DNA of 64,000 nucleotides from Cryptomeria japonica (taxonomy: Eukaryota; Streptophyta; Pinopsida; Cupressales; Cupressaceae). The notes beneath the pieces are model-generated. The model ran no database searches. It saw only the letters and a program-made list of their open reading frames with translations, and had not been told where the DNA came from. The stretch is from contig NC_081412.1 of the NCBI RefSeq assembly GCF_030272615.1, positions 343,287,870 through 343,351,869 on the forward strand. Direction: 5' to 3'. This document shows positions 1-10,793 of the stretch, in pieces. The position numbers and the translations under genes are program-made. Each line of letters opens with the position of its first letter. Within the stretch, counting starts at the first letter, position 1.

Positions 1-195
1 TAGGTTTTTGCGTCGCATTAACATTTCTTCTATGATTCGCACTTGATCTTTATCATTTGCGAGCATCGAGTCTTTCTTCTACATTCTTCATTCTGTCTCG
101 CTCTCGAATTTGGTCTTGTCGACAACAATATCCAGTCATGATTTTAATCGATCTTATCCTATCACATCAATATGCGTATTCATTTGTTATCATTC

Positions 196-305
196 TGGAC
201 ATCGTCAATCCTAACTAGGGTTTTGTCCTTCTATCAATCTTATCAATCTTATCATTTTGGACATCGTCAATTCTAATTAGGGTTTTGTCCTCTTTTCAAT
301 CTTGT
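196..305. repeat. 62-bp tandem duplication
   Basis: The block beginning TGGACATCGTCAAT at 196 recurs at 258 with a few substitutions; both copies contain CTAATTAGGGTTTTGTCC-like cores. The period is 62 bp. It lies directly upstream of the 47-bp repeat array. Confidence 0.7.
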
Positions 306-493
306 CATCACGCGATCGATTTGTCATCGATCGTTGTCATGTTCGATCTTATCATTTTGCGATCAATTTGTCATTGATCGTGGTCATTTTAAATCTTGTC
401 ATCTTGCAATCCATTTTGTCGTCGATTCTTGTCCTCTTGTCAACCTTGTCATTTTGCGATCAATTTTGCTATCGATCATTGTCTGTCTCAATT
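301..493. repeat. 47-bp imperfect tandem repeat, four units
   Basis: Units start at about 301, 348, 395 and 445, each opening with CTT(G/A)TCAT followed by GCGATC(A/G)ATTTGTC-type sequence and ending in a GATCxTTGTC-like block. Periods are 47, 47 and 50 bp. The units have diverged, so the array is old. Such arrays are common in long plant LTRs, but I cannot tie this one to a family. Confidence 0.65.
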
Positions 494-1141
494 ATGTCAA
501 TTTGGATCAATTTGTCATTGTTCCTCGTCAATTGGCGCATTTATCAATCAAATCATTTTGTCGCATTGGTCATTTATCAAAATCAAATCATGACATTAAT
601 TATCTTCAATCAAGACCTAATTGTCATTTTCGCATTTCTAATTCGTCTTCTAGGGTTTTATGATTTGGTCATTTAACCTAATTTGCCATTTCTTCCTCTA
701 GGATTACTAAATTATTTATTAATCCTAAGTCTTCTTATTACAATTAAATCTTTATTTAATTGGCTAATTATTCCTCTTTGTGAATTGATTAATAAATGAA
801 AAAATTATTAATTAATTCACTAATTCACTAAATTCTATTTTTCATCAATTTCTAACTCCAATTTCCTAATTGGTCATCAATTTCAATTTCCTAATTTTCA
901 AATTTCTAATTCTTTTTCCCTCCTAATTCATCTCCTAATTCTATGGGAGTGGCATTTCAATTTGTCATGAAATTGTCATAATTGATTTAATCAATCAATT
1001 TTGACATGAAATGTGTCATAATCAATCAATCAAAATTGTGCATGGAAAGTGCATAATTTGCATAATTTGTCATAATTGACATATTGATTTGCAATTTCCA
1101 TTTGAATTGCATCATGCCAATTTTGTGATTTCTCCAATTTC

Positions 1142-1151
1142 TCTATAAATT
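1142..1151 (+). promoter_or_regulatory. TATA-like box of a putative LTR promoter
   Basis: CTCTATAAATTGG lies downstream of an AT-rich region and upstream of a more mixed, leader-like sequence. Plant LTR promoters often have CTATAAA in this position. No transcript evidence is available. Confidence 0.3.
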
Positions 1152-2570
1152 GGATAATTTTTCTTCAATCACCCCTTGAATCACTTCATGAATTCCGAAT
1201 TGCTATCAAACTACTGAATTTTTGTTCTAGTACTCTTGAGCTTTTTGCTTTCAATTGTGAGAACACTTGTAGGTGAGATCCACAAACCCATTGAAGAGGA
1301 AAGAACAACAATGGAGCCGCATGGAAGGAGTATTCAATCTTACATATGGTTTGCATAATGTTTTCTTTTGAATGCTTCATTTTCATACCTCTATTGAATG
1401 TGCTTTAGAATTAGGTTCATTTCAATGAGTTTTCTTATGATTGAGCTATCATGTTTAGTGTTTTGATTGATCTACTTATATTTTGATGATTCCTAATTTC
1501 TATGCCACACCTGCATCAGGCTTCTTTGATGCGTGTCCTTTTGCTTGAGTGCATCTATAACGACTATTCTTGCATGTTCTTTATATTAATATACTATCAT
1601 TTTGCTCATGAAAACTCTTTGGACACTATTGTGATGAAATTATCTAAGAAAACTACTCTCATGCTCTTGACTCTTGGCTCTTGCACTTTGGCTTTGATTG
1701 TGATCTCTTAGCTACCATTTACAGTAGCAAGGCTACTTTGAGATTCATCACACTCCTATCTCAAGAGAGGGGTTTGGATGGAATGCTTTGTCTTCTCTCT
1801 CATCTTCTATCTTGTATCCCTAACATTTCATGCTTTGCATTATTGCATCTTTACATTTATCTATTATCTAGGTGCATTTAATCTATCATTTTATCACATA
1901 TCTTGCAATAGGGGTTTTCCTCCATTAAGAAAGGCTTGTTTCTATTGCATTTATCATTAAATTACATGTAGTAAGTGGGGGAAGTTTCTATTATAGTTAT
2001 CCCTTTTATCCAATCTATCTATCTAGATGTTCGTGGTAGTGGAAACACCAAAGTGGGGGTTTGACTGAGGCAAAACCCTATGCAACCCCAATATTTTCTC
2101 CCATCTTTGTGTGCGTAGGTGGCAAACAAGTTCTGCATGGCTAAGGATGGATTCTAGAATGTTTTGCATGCATTTGCAGGTCTATGTCTATACAGACAAC
2201 ATCGTGGTGCACAGGCATCCTTGCGACACATTGGTGTCTAAAATCCGAGACCAAGTGGGTTCTCTAGTATAATTTATTTTTTGTCTGCACATTTCCATGA
2301 TAGTTAGAATTTCCTTTTTTTGTTGTATGTCTCAATATTCTATAATTTTTATAGTTTAATCTAATGTTTATTTTATCATCGTATTTTTTTCCCATGGCTC
2401 ACCCTAATTGCCAATTTAAGAGAGGTAGTGGCAGATGGTTTATTCCCCAAGATTCATCATCTTAGAGGTAAAAAATTCCCTCCACAATATTCTTATTGGT
2501 ATATGCATTTAATCAAAGTTGGATGGAGAAAGAGAATAAGAAAGATAGTTTTCTATTGCAAAACATTTGA

Positions 2571-2692
2571 CGCACCAAATTTGACACTCACCAAGTGAAA
2601 AAAATGCATTTTTCACAAATGGTGAGCACCAAATTTGACACTCACCAAATGAAAAAAAATGCATTTTTCACATTTGACGAGTGCCAAATTAA
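2571..2692. repeat. Foldback (MITE-like) double palindrome
   Basis: Two adjacent units (about 2573 and 2627, period 54) each read roughly CACCAAATTTGACACTCACC, then GTGAAAAA-ATGCAT-TTTTCAC. Each unit is close to self-complementary: its 5' arm pairs with its 3' arm (GGTGAGCACCAAATTTG-type) around the central ATGCAT. The whole block can fold into one or two long hairpins. No transposase and no clear target-site duplication were found. Confidence 0.55.
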
Positions 2693-3986
2693 TGTTTTAC
2701 ATTGGGAAATACCAACCCTCTAGGTTGAACTTTCCTTGGGAAAGGGTTGGATGACCATTTCATGCTAATGATGTGTTTTTATGAAAAATTTAAAGCACTT
2801 AACATGTGTTTGTTTGTGCTCTCCATCAGGTTTGCATGTGTTTTAATGCAAATAAAAAATACCATGATGAAATTAAGCTCTCTCTTAGCTATCTAACTGT
2901 AGAATTCTTTTCACGTTTTGATTTTGTTAAGGTTTTTATTTTTTATTTCTTTTCCTAGTGTGTCCATTTTTTTTCATAAACCAACATGTTCTATTGTGTA
3001 TAGCTTTTTACTCATTCATCAAATTTTGAAAATAATTATATTTTTGGAAATTAGACTCCATTCTACACGTATAGAATTTTATTTATTTTTTATTAGTTTT
3101 CAATAATTTTAGGGGGGAACACACTCAAATTTTTGTTTTTCAAAATGTGTCCATTTTGAAAATTAGTTGAAAATCATATATTCATTAAAAAATTAGCCAA
3201 AAAATAAAGCTAAACTAAATGTTATTAGCTAATTTCTCATCATAGTAATTTTCAGAATTCTTAAAAAAAGAGAACATTTTAGGGGGCCCACAAGAGACGA
3301 TATATTATGGTTTTTGGATTAAAAAAAGACTACTTTGTGTGGCCCCCCTTTCTAAAACCCTTAATCTCCACCACTAAAAAAAAATTAGTAGTTTAGAAAG
3401 TAGATCTAGAGCACTACAACTCTTGTTCTCGTTACATCTTCAAACTTTGAGTGTAACTATCTTCAATTCTCATATAAATTTAGACTTTACTAATTTAAGA
3501 AAAAAAAAGTGGCAATTTAAGACCCCCTTTTGTTACCACATCTTGATGCAATACCCATGATGCTTTAATTAATTGATCCAGGACCCCTGCCCCTATGTAA
3601 ATCAAAATAGGATTTTGTGCCTTCTTAGATGAAGCCAAAGAAAATAAGTGAAATTTGCCTACCCATGTCAATCCCCATTTATGTTTGTGCCTATTTTGAG
3701 CTTTGAAGCATGAAATTTGTATACACAAATTATATTTTAAGTGTCTAGGGATTGTATGAAGATTTATAAATATAATAATAATAAATAAATAGGAAAAAAA
3801 TAATATAAGTAAACCAAAATAAGGCATAGCGGGGTTTAAAGTCACTTCCTTAGTAAAACGTATTTATTTTTGTTTACCTATAGTTAAAGATCTATTGTTA
3901 AGTTATTGTAGTTATTCATTTGAAGGTTAGTAATTTTAACATTTTAAAAGCTACCTTTGGTTGAGGATTATTTATAGATGGAATGA
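2693..3986. other. AT-rich sequence without a recognised gene
   Basis: The only structure seen is the short inverted repeat at 3277-3357. A 116-codon minus-strand open frame (3495-3845) has a hydrophobic N-terminal part and no recognisable domain; I treat it as chance. Confidence 0.4.
3277..3357. repeat. Imperfect inverted repeat
   Basis: The left arm TTTTAGGGGGCCCACAAG (3277-3294) pairs with the right arm TTGTGTGGCCCCCCTTTC continuing to TAAAA (3334-3357), with a loop of about 40 bases. Possibly a terminal-inverted-repeat remnant of a small DNA element. Function unknown. Confidence 0.45.
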
Positions 3987-4006
3987 CGAGAACCTTCAAA
4001 TAAAGG

Positions 4007-4455
4007 TCCTTCTAATGAAAGTACATTTACCTTCATTAGAAGATGTTTCATCTATTTCACCTTGCAAAACTAATTTTTCAAATGGCCCACAATTGATACA
4101 TGCCTCTATGCTCCCACCCCTTGATATATGTATAGAGTGAAAAATGACATGACCTTGTGTAAAGTTAGGTTCATTACCCTAGACTTAATTTATCTATATG
4201 CATGCCTATTCCCATAAAGCTATCCCCTATCAGTAAATCAAATATTATTTACACAAGGCATGATGAGGTCTTTCTAATGAAGGAAAACCTTCATTTGAAG
4301 GTGTTCCATATTTTTCACCTTATAAAACCACCTTTTAAAAAATGGTCGATAGGTGAGACACACCTTTATGATCCCACCCTTTGATATATTGACATAGTAA
4401 TGAACAACATAATCCTTTGTGAAGTTGATAAAATTCCCTTAGTCGTAACCCATTT
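4007..4455. repeat. Old direct duplication, spacing about 260 bp
   Basis: About 4007-4190 and 4267-4450 run in parallel. Both carry a TCTTTCTAATGAA-like block, CCTTCATT, TTTTCACCTT, a CCCACCC(C)TTGATATAT block, and an AATGA(C/A)...CCTTTGTG(A)AAGTT-like block. They differ at many positions, so the duplication is ancient. Confidence 0.55.
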
Positions 4456-4572
4456 TTCATAGCCCATGTTCCTATGCATTTGTCCCTTATCCTATCCTTA
4501 TACACACATTTCTATGCATTTTCTTTGTATTCCCATTTTCTGCATTTACTTGTGCACATACTTCCATGTAGT

Positions 4573-6610
4573 TGTTGTCACAAAGGATTGCACCTTAATG
4601 CTAAGGTGGGAGGTCAGAAATCCTACAAAACATGGAAACACCTTTGAGCTTGTGGGTTGCTTATAATGAAGGTGAATCTCTAGAGTGAGTTGGTTCTCTT
4701 AATGGACCTCCTGTAAACTATCTTTTGGATGGGAAAAAGGATAGAAGGATTGCTTGAATTGAAACCTATCCTACGAGGAGGTGATATACCAAATGTTCGG
4801 ATTCTATTAGCTGTCCTAAACTCACAACCAAACTCCATGGGAAGAGGCTTTTATGATCACAAATCATAAATATCAATAAATACATAGATATTTCACAAAA
4901 AAGTTTCTTGTTTCAACATTTGTGTGAAGGAAACTTGAATTTCACAACTTCAAACTACTTTCAACAATCTAACACAACTTGTAACCTACATTTACATTGA
5001 ATCCCTAACCTTATCATTGCATAAATGAGACATATTTATAGGTTTATTGAAGGGAAAACATAGAAAACACATAAAATCATTCATAACAATAATGAAAACC
5101 AGAAATATCTAAGAAAGAATGCTGCTTATTTATTGAAATTGAAGGAACTTCTATTACAACTTCTTCTAGAATTTAAAAATGTTGAGTTATCATTACTTTT
5201 CTTAAGCCTGCAAGATCTTGGACAACTATAATACAAGCTAGAAGAAAGAAAAAGAACTAGCTAGAAATGAGAAAGAATGAAAGACTTATAGAAGAGAAGC
5301 TTTTAAAAATCAACTAAGGATGAAATGAATATGAACTAGTTGTGTTTCCTTGATCCTGGCTCCAACTAATTGCTTCCTTATTGTTTCTATCTTCAAGTTG
5401 CATGATCTTATCCTCTTGGGTCGAATTTGATTGAAAAACATGCAAGAAAGGGGCTAGAACTATTGAAAAGTGATTGTGAAGTGCTTCAAAAGTTGTCCCA
5501 ACTGGTAACTAACCCATGTAGGGCCTCAAACTTGATGTAGGACTCTCGATTTTTGCCTCAAAATATTTCTTGAAATGTGGATTTGTCTTTAGGTTGACCT
5601 ACTTGTTGGAATTGAGGTTTGGGATTAAGGACAAATTAGCTTGAAGCTTCAAATTAGAAGTTCAAACTCCCTCATGCATCTTCCACACTTGTAAACTCCA
5701 AATAACTCCTTCCCACTTGTCCTTTAAATATTTTTACATGCTTGTTTTCTCTTGATGTTTTAATACAAAATGTTGTTCACTGGTTACTGATGTGTCTTCT
5801 ATTTGGACTCTTTGGGATTGTGACTGTACATGGTTGCTTCTTTAATATATCATACAATGACATTTACCTTTTCATGACTGAAATTTCATGCAAAGAGTTT
5901 GAAAGATTTATTATAATCTTCTATAAAACTAATCAAACTCTTCTCATTATAGCCTTCAAGTATGTCATGTCTTTTTTCCCTGCAGTTGTAGTAGTTCTTG
6001 GTGTTTGATAGTTTGTAGTGACTGTCCTTTGATATTTTTATGACAGAAAACTTTAACTCTGTCACTATCCCTTCAAGAAATTTTTATTTATTCTTTATCA
6101 CAAAATCTTAGACTGATTTTACTCCTCAATTGCTTCAAGTAGCCTCACTTGGGTCAATTCATGGTAACATGCTCACTGTTACTGTCTTTGACCTTCTTTG
6201 TGTTCCAAGCATGGGTTTGTGATTGCACTATGTATGATCCCTTGGATGAGGCCTTACTCTGTTATAGAGCTAGTATTTTCTATTTTAGTCTTTTGACTAC
6301 AAAATCCATCCTTATTCATTCCTTTTTTCCATTGGCATCACCATTGTCTTTGTATCCTCTCATTTAGCTCTCAAATTTAGCTGCCTTTATATCAGACATT
6401 GCCTCTTACTCTAGATATTCTCATGTTTACCCAATTTGAAAGTGAATTTGTTTCTTTTATTATTATTCTCATTTTGGTGGTCCCAAAACACTCTTTATTG
6501 TCCTCATTATTATGTTGTCTTTAATGAGTGTCTTTCATTGTCAACCTCAAAGACATTTTGCTCTCAAGTGCATCTAAACATTGGCATGTATAAGGTAACG
6601 AATTCATGCA
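4573..6610. repeat. Diverged Tat/Athila-like LTR, copy A (part 1)
   Basis: It opens TGTTGTCACAAAGGATTGCA, matching the LTR starts at 59536 and 43600. The following features recur in the same order: an ACATGG-like block, an AGAATCTC/AGACCTC block, a block reading GATAGAAGGAT, AACCTA, a GGTGATatACCAA block, an A-rich middle and a T-rich end. It is clearly related but much more diverged than the pair further right. It is cut at 6610 by the solo LTR and resumes at 10000. Confidence 0.55.
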
Positions 6611-9600
6611 TGTAATGCCCGCCAAGAAACCCTAGATAATTTAACCAACTAACAACCTTAACTAGACAACTTAGAGATAACTTTTTTTATAATTAATACA
6701 TTACATTTGAACCTAAAGAAAATGCATATATCACATTAACATGATTACATAACATGAAGCACAAGCAGAAGATAACTTATAGTATTTACTATCATTCCCT
6801 AGCGTATCCTAATGACATTATTGTCAATACAACATCTACAATGATATATGATGTATTCCTTACTTAAACTAACAACTAAAGATTACACATAGCACAAGAA
6901 TCTACTCATTTTAAACCATTGAAATTTTAATTATAAAATATAACATATCTAACTCTCCTAAGATATCAAATCCATTTTAATACACCATTATCAAATGTTC
7001 CTAAGCTAATGAACTTTGCATACATAATGAATCTATACATCCCTAAAATATTATTGGTACCAATTCCACATAAAATGAATCTTATGAAATATCATTACAT
7101 TACATATTACATCTCATACATGGTTTACACTATATATATACATCAATCTTTACAAATAGAATGTCATGATACATTGTTTACGTGAATGATATCCAAATAA
7201 CATAGTACAAAGATATACTTCTTTTACATATATCAAAGATCACATTTACATCATAAATCCATATCACTAGAACTAAAGAGAATTAGAAACATCCATCACA
7301 CTCACAAACATCCACAAAATATCACAATGGAAGAAGGCATCAACAAACCGACCATGTGGAACCAAAAAGGTCCACCCCCCATGCTATGAAGAATGACATA
7401 AGGCCCCCCACATATACTAGACCTAGGCTGACGCCTATACAACCAAGGGAACATAAACATTCATAAAGACAACAACATATTGAAAGACTAAAACATCACA
7501 AGACATAGGCTTAAACACTAGTCATAGACTCACCAGTGGCTTCACACAACACAAAGGTTAAGGTCCTAGGACACACATAGGGAAGAGTGACATCACACAC
7601 CATCAACAATGGTTCCCCTAGTAGTTTCTCACTAGACCTCGATGCCTAAGTGACACCCATGCATAACTAACTCATCCTTTTGTGAAGACAAGGAATAATG
7701 GTCATGTCAACTAGCCTTCCCAAATTCATCCTGAGCTTGAAATAGGACTCTAGGCCATGAGTGTGGAAAAATATTTGTCTTGTTAATGTAATAACTACCC
7801 AACCCCTAAATTCATTAATTATGATTATCACTTGATTATAGAAACTTCTAATGAGATTCCTTGGTAGCCACTTAGGGCCCCGACACCCACTTGGAAGCCA
7901 CTCCTCCTAGCATGCTCCTAAAACATTGGATACAAAATTAATCATAAACATAAATGGATCTCATGAAACCACATAATTTTTAATCACTTGGGTTCTATAT
8001 TATAAATTAAACCACATCATTAAATCTAACTCATAACTCATTACTCAATTATAATTGCTCACAAGCATAAACATAAATGCATATCAATAAACCAATAAGA
8101 ATGAACACATGAAAACAAGGGTAAAAAACATAATTCCATCACAATCAATTACTCAACCACTAGAAAAACACAACAAAAAGATACAGACCCCAAAACAAGC
8201 CTCTGGTCCAACCTAGATTGACTCAGACCCCAAAAATCAAGTCGAGAGTCAAAAACTATGAAGTAGTGCATTTTCCCCATGAAATGGCACATATGAAACT
8301 TATTTTATCACTCTTGTAAATTATTTTAGCGAATTTACCCTTTGTTTTGGCACAATCACAATAGAGTCAAGATTCATGACCCTGGGTCAACTTCAAGCAC
8401 ACCAACAGACTCTAGATTGACACAAAACCCAAAATATGACTCATATTCATTTGAGAGGGGTGAGTTTCCTACCCAAAAACATAATTTGATAGACCTTAAG
8501 ACAAAAAATTTCATTTCAAAAGACTCCAAACATAAAAAACAACCTCTTAATGAAGAAAAATGGAAGTACCCTTGTCATCTAATCAACAAAATACAAAATG
8601 AAAAACCTAGATTTTTTTCAAAACTTCAAAAAACTTCATTCAATCAAACAATAAACAATATTTCTCTAATCTGGAAGCAAAGATACATAAATAAAATAAA
8701 AATATGAAAACCACCGACCTAGATGAAAGAAGAATGGGACAAAAGAGTTGACATGAAAAATGATCCACAACAAATCCACCCTTCTTCAATACACATAACA
8801 ACAAAAAATAAATCTAAGAATCACTCCAAATCTACTCTCAAATGTGTACAAGAAATCTCCCTCAAACCCAAAGATCAAGATTCAACCTTTGAAAAAAAAT
8901 GCAAATCTTCAAACTCTATTCTCATCCCTCCGATTTTTGAAAAACATGAGCAAAATCACCATCATGAAAATCCCCCTCTCCAAAACCACTCTCCACAAAA
9001 TTGACCCCATACATTTGAAACTAAAAACCATACTTTCATCTCGCACTGAGGACTCATTTAGCAACCCTCTATTCAAGCACCCAATCATTCCCAATCAATA
9101 ATTGAAATAAAAATCAACTACTAATTACAACTCCCAAATAAATATAAAATATAAATAAGTAATTAAATATATATATTAACATAAATACAAATATAACATA
9201 ATCCACATAATAATATTAATATAATAATATGAGACTCACAATATACCCCACATAATAAATTACTCACACATAGGACTATACATTATAATATATTTATTAA
9301 TCACCACAACCTTATAACATCAAACCAACAATTAAATTAAATACATCATATCTAAACCACATAAAACCTAACAACATGACTCTAGCTAAAACATTGGAAC
9401 TCATAGGACACTGACTAGGGTTAGGATGTGGTAGGGCCTTATGTCACCTTCGATCAACTTCCATTGGGATTAAAGGAATGCTCAAACCTATGCGACCAAG
9501 TGGAGTCGATGCCTAGTACATGTATCTTGCATAAAACAAAACATCTATTCGCAATATATACAGTCACAAAATACACAAGAAGGTGAAAGGGAATCACAAC

Positions 9601-9999
9601 ATCACACCCCGCCCATAAATGACTGATGTGACATCATCCCTTACACATCCACAATATTAAGGCATCATAACAAAAACATAACATCATCAATGGCATCAAC
9701 ATCATATCTACTGTAATCATGAAATAAGGGTTAGCACATGAAAAATCAACATAATTAAAAAATGTAAACCACATCTCATGATAATGAATAAACACAATTA
9801 ACCAAACATAAACCCTAACATCATCATAAGTCATGAGTATAACATCATCTAGCATAGAAAAATGATGCATCAAATATCATCATAAAGTCTCCCATCATAA
9901 GGAGTCTAGCATTAAGCAATAAGTAATAGAATCATAAACTAGTCCATTAGCATCTATCATGAACATCTTAAAAAGAGTGTATCATGGAAGGGCACTACA
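6611..9999. mobile_element. 3.39-kb solo LTR flanked by ATGCA duplication
   Basis: The unit starts TGTAATGCCC and ends GGGCACTACA, so its ends are inverted (TGTARTGCCC). It is flanked on both sides by ATGCA (6606-6610 and 10000-10004), the 5-bp target-site duplication typical of LTR retrotransposons. It encodes nothing recognisable. Open frames around 8342-9101 are K/N/S-rich products of A/C-rich sequence. No internal region or second LTR lies between the duplications, which points to a solo LTR left by LTR-LTR recombination. Its length suggests a long-LTR Gypsy family. The plus strand is A/C-rich and G-poor. Confidence 0.75.
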
Positions 10000-10793
10000 A
10001 TGCAAAAATTCTTGAAACCCCTACCACCCTTGCCTTGATTGGTAACACTCTTTGACTGTTACAAACTTCTTCCTTCACCTTAACCCATAACTTTCTATGA
10101 CTGTCCTTTTGAATTAATGATGTGTCTTTAAATTCCTTCATATTGGGACAAGAAGGCTATTTGTTGCTCTGTCACTACTTTGTCATTTAATTTTGATTCA
10201 AAGAACTTATTTATCATGGGTTTGATGTGCCTGACCGATACTAATAGTCTCATTGACTACAAATTGTGATACTCACACTATCTTTACATTTGATGATCTG
10301 AATTCTTTATGCTCTCCATGCCTACTCTGTTCTTATGCTACAAGGTTGGGTCTATCACTATGCTCTACCAATAAACCTTTTGACCTATTCTTATCGATTT
10401 TGAGAGAGGTTCTTCTCCATGGAGACTTTTATCCATATGTTATGTTCTTAAGATAGTCAATGCAATTATTCTCTTTGGGTTGTGATTGTTCCTTGCTCAC
10501 TATATGTTCTCTTTTAGTTGTCATGATGTTTGCTTGATTCTTTGTTTTTACAGTAAAAACTATCTTGGTTATTGGTGATAGATAAACCTCTTTACCATAG
10601 CACATTTCTTCTTTCAATCTAGGATTCCCTTTGAACTATATTCTCTTGACCAACTTCTTATCTCTTAGGTCTTCTCTTTGAATGTCTTTTTTGATTACTT
10701 ATCACCAACTTTTTCCCTTGTTAAGATTGTACTTCTTTGAAGAAACATGACTCTCTTTTCCAAGATGTTTTTACTCAATGCTTTTGATTATCA
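10000..10793. repeat. Diverged Tat/Athila-like LTR, copy A (part 2)
   Basis: This T-rich sequence continues copy A after the solo LTR. The stretch around 10350-10400 (CTATCACTATGCTCTACCAA and beyond) lines up with TATCACTGTGCTCTATCAAT at 53167 and with 63376, which supports the LTR-tail assignment. Confidence 0.45.

Larger units (their letters stand above)
1..2270. repeat. T-rich non-coding stretch, LTR-like remnant
   Basis: No credible protein is encoded here; the open frames are low-complexity by-products of T-rich sequence. The first 700 bases are full of TCATTTTG/GATCAATTTG-type motifs, followed by AT-rich sequence, a TATA-like box near 1142 and a leader-like stretch (1260-1330). This layout fits an LTR and untranslated leader of a large retroelement. 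I found no second copy in the window and no clear TG or CA terminus, so the family and orientation (plus, from the TATA box) are inference. Confidence 0.35.

Noticed and set aside
302-676. Overlapping open frames of 65-124 codons
   Set aside because: They are hydrophobic, low-complexity translations of a T-rich tandem repeat, open in more than one frame, with no domain.
3495-3845. 116-codon minus-strand open frame
   Set aside because: No domain, no codon pattern, no neighbour support; it crosses AT-rich sequence. Most likely chance.
8342-9101. Overlapping frames in the solo LTR
   Set aside because: K/N/S-rich translations of A/C-rich LTR sequence without homology I recognise.
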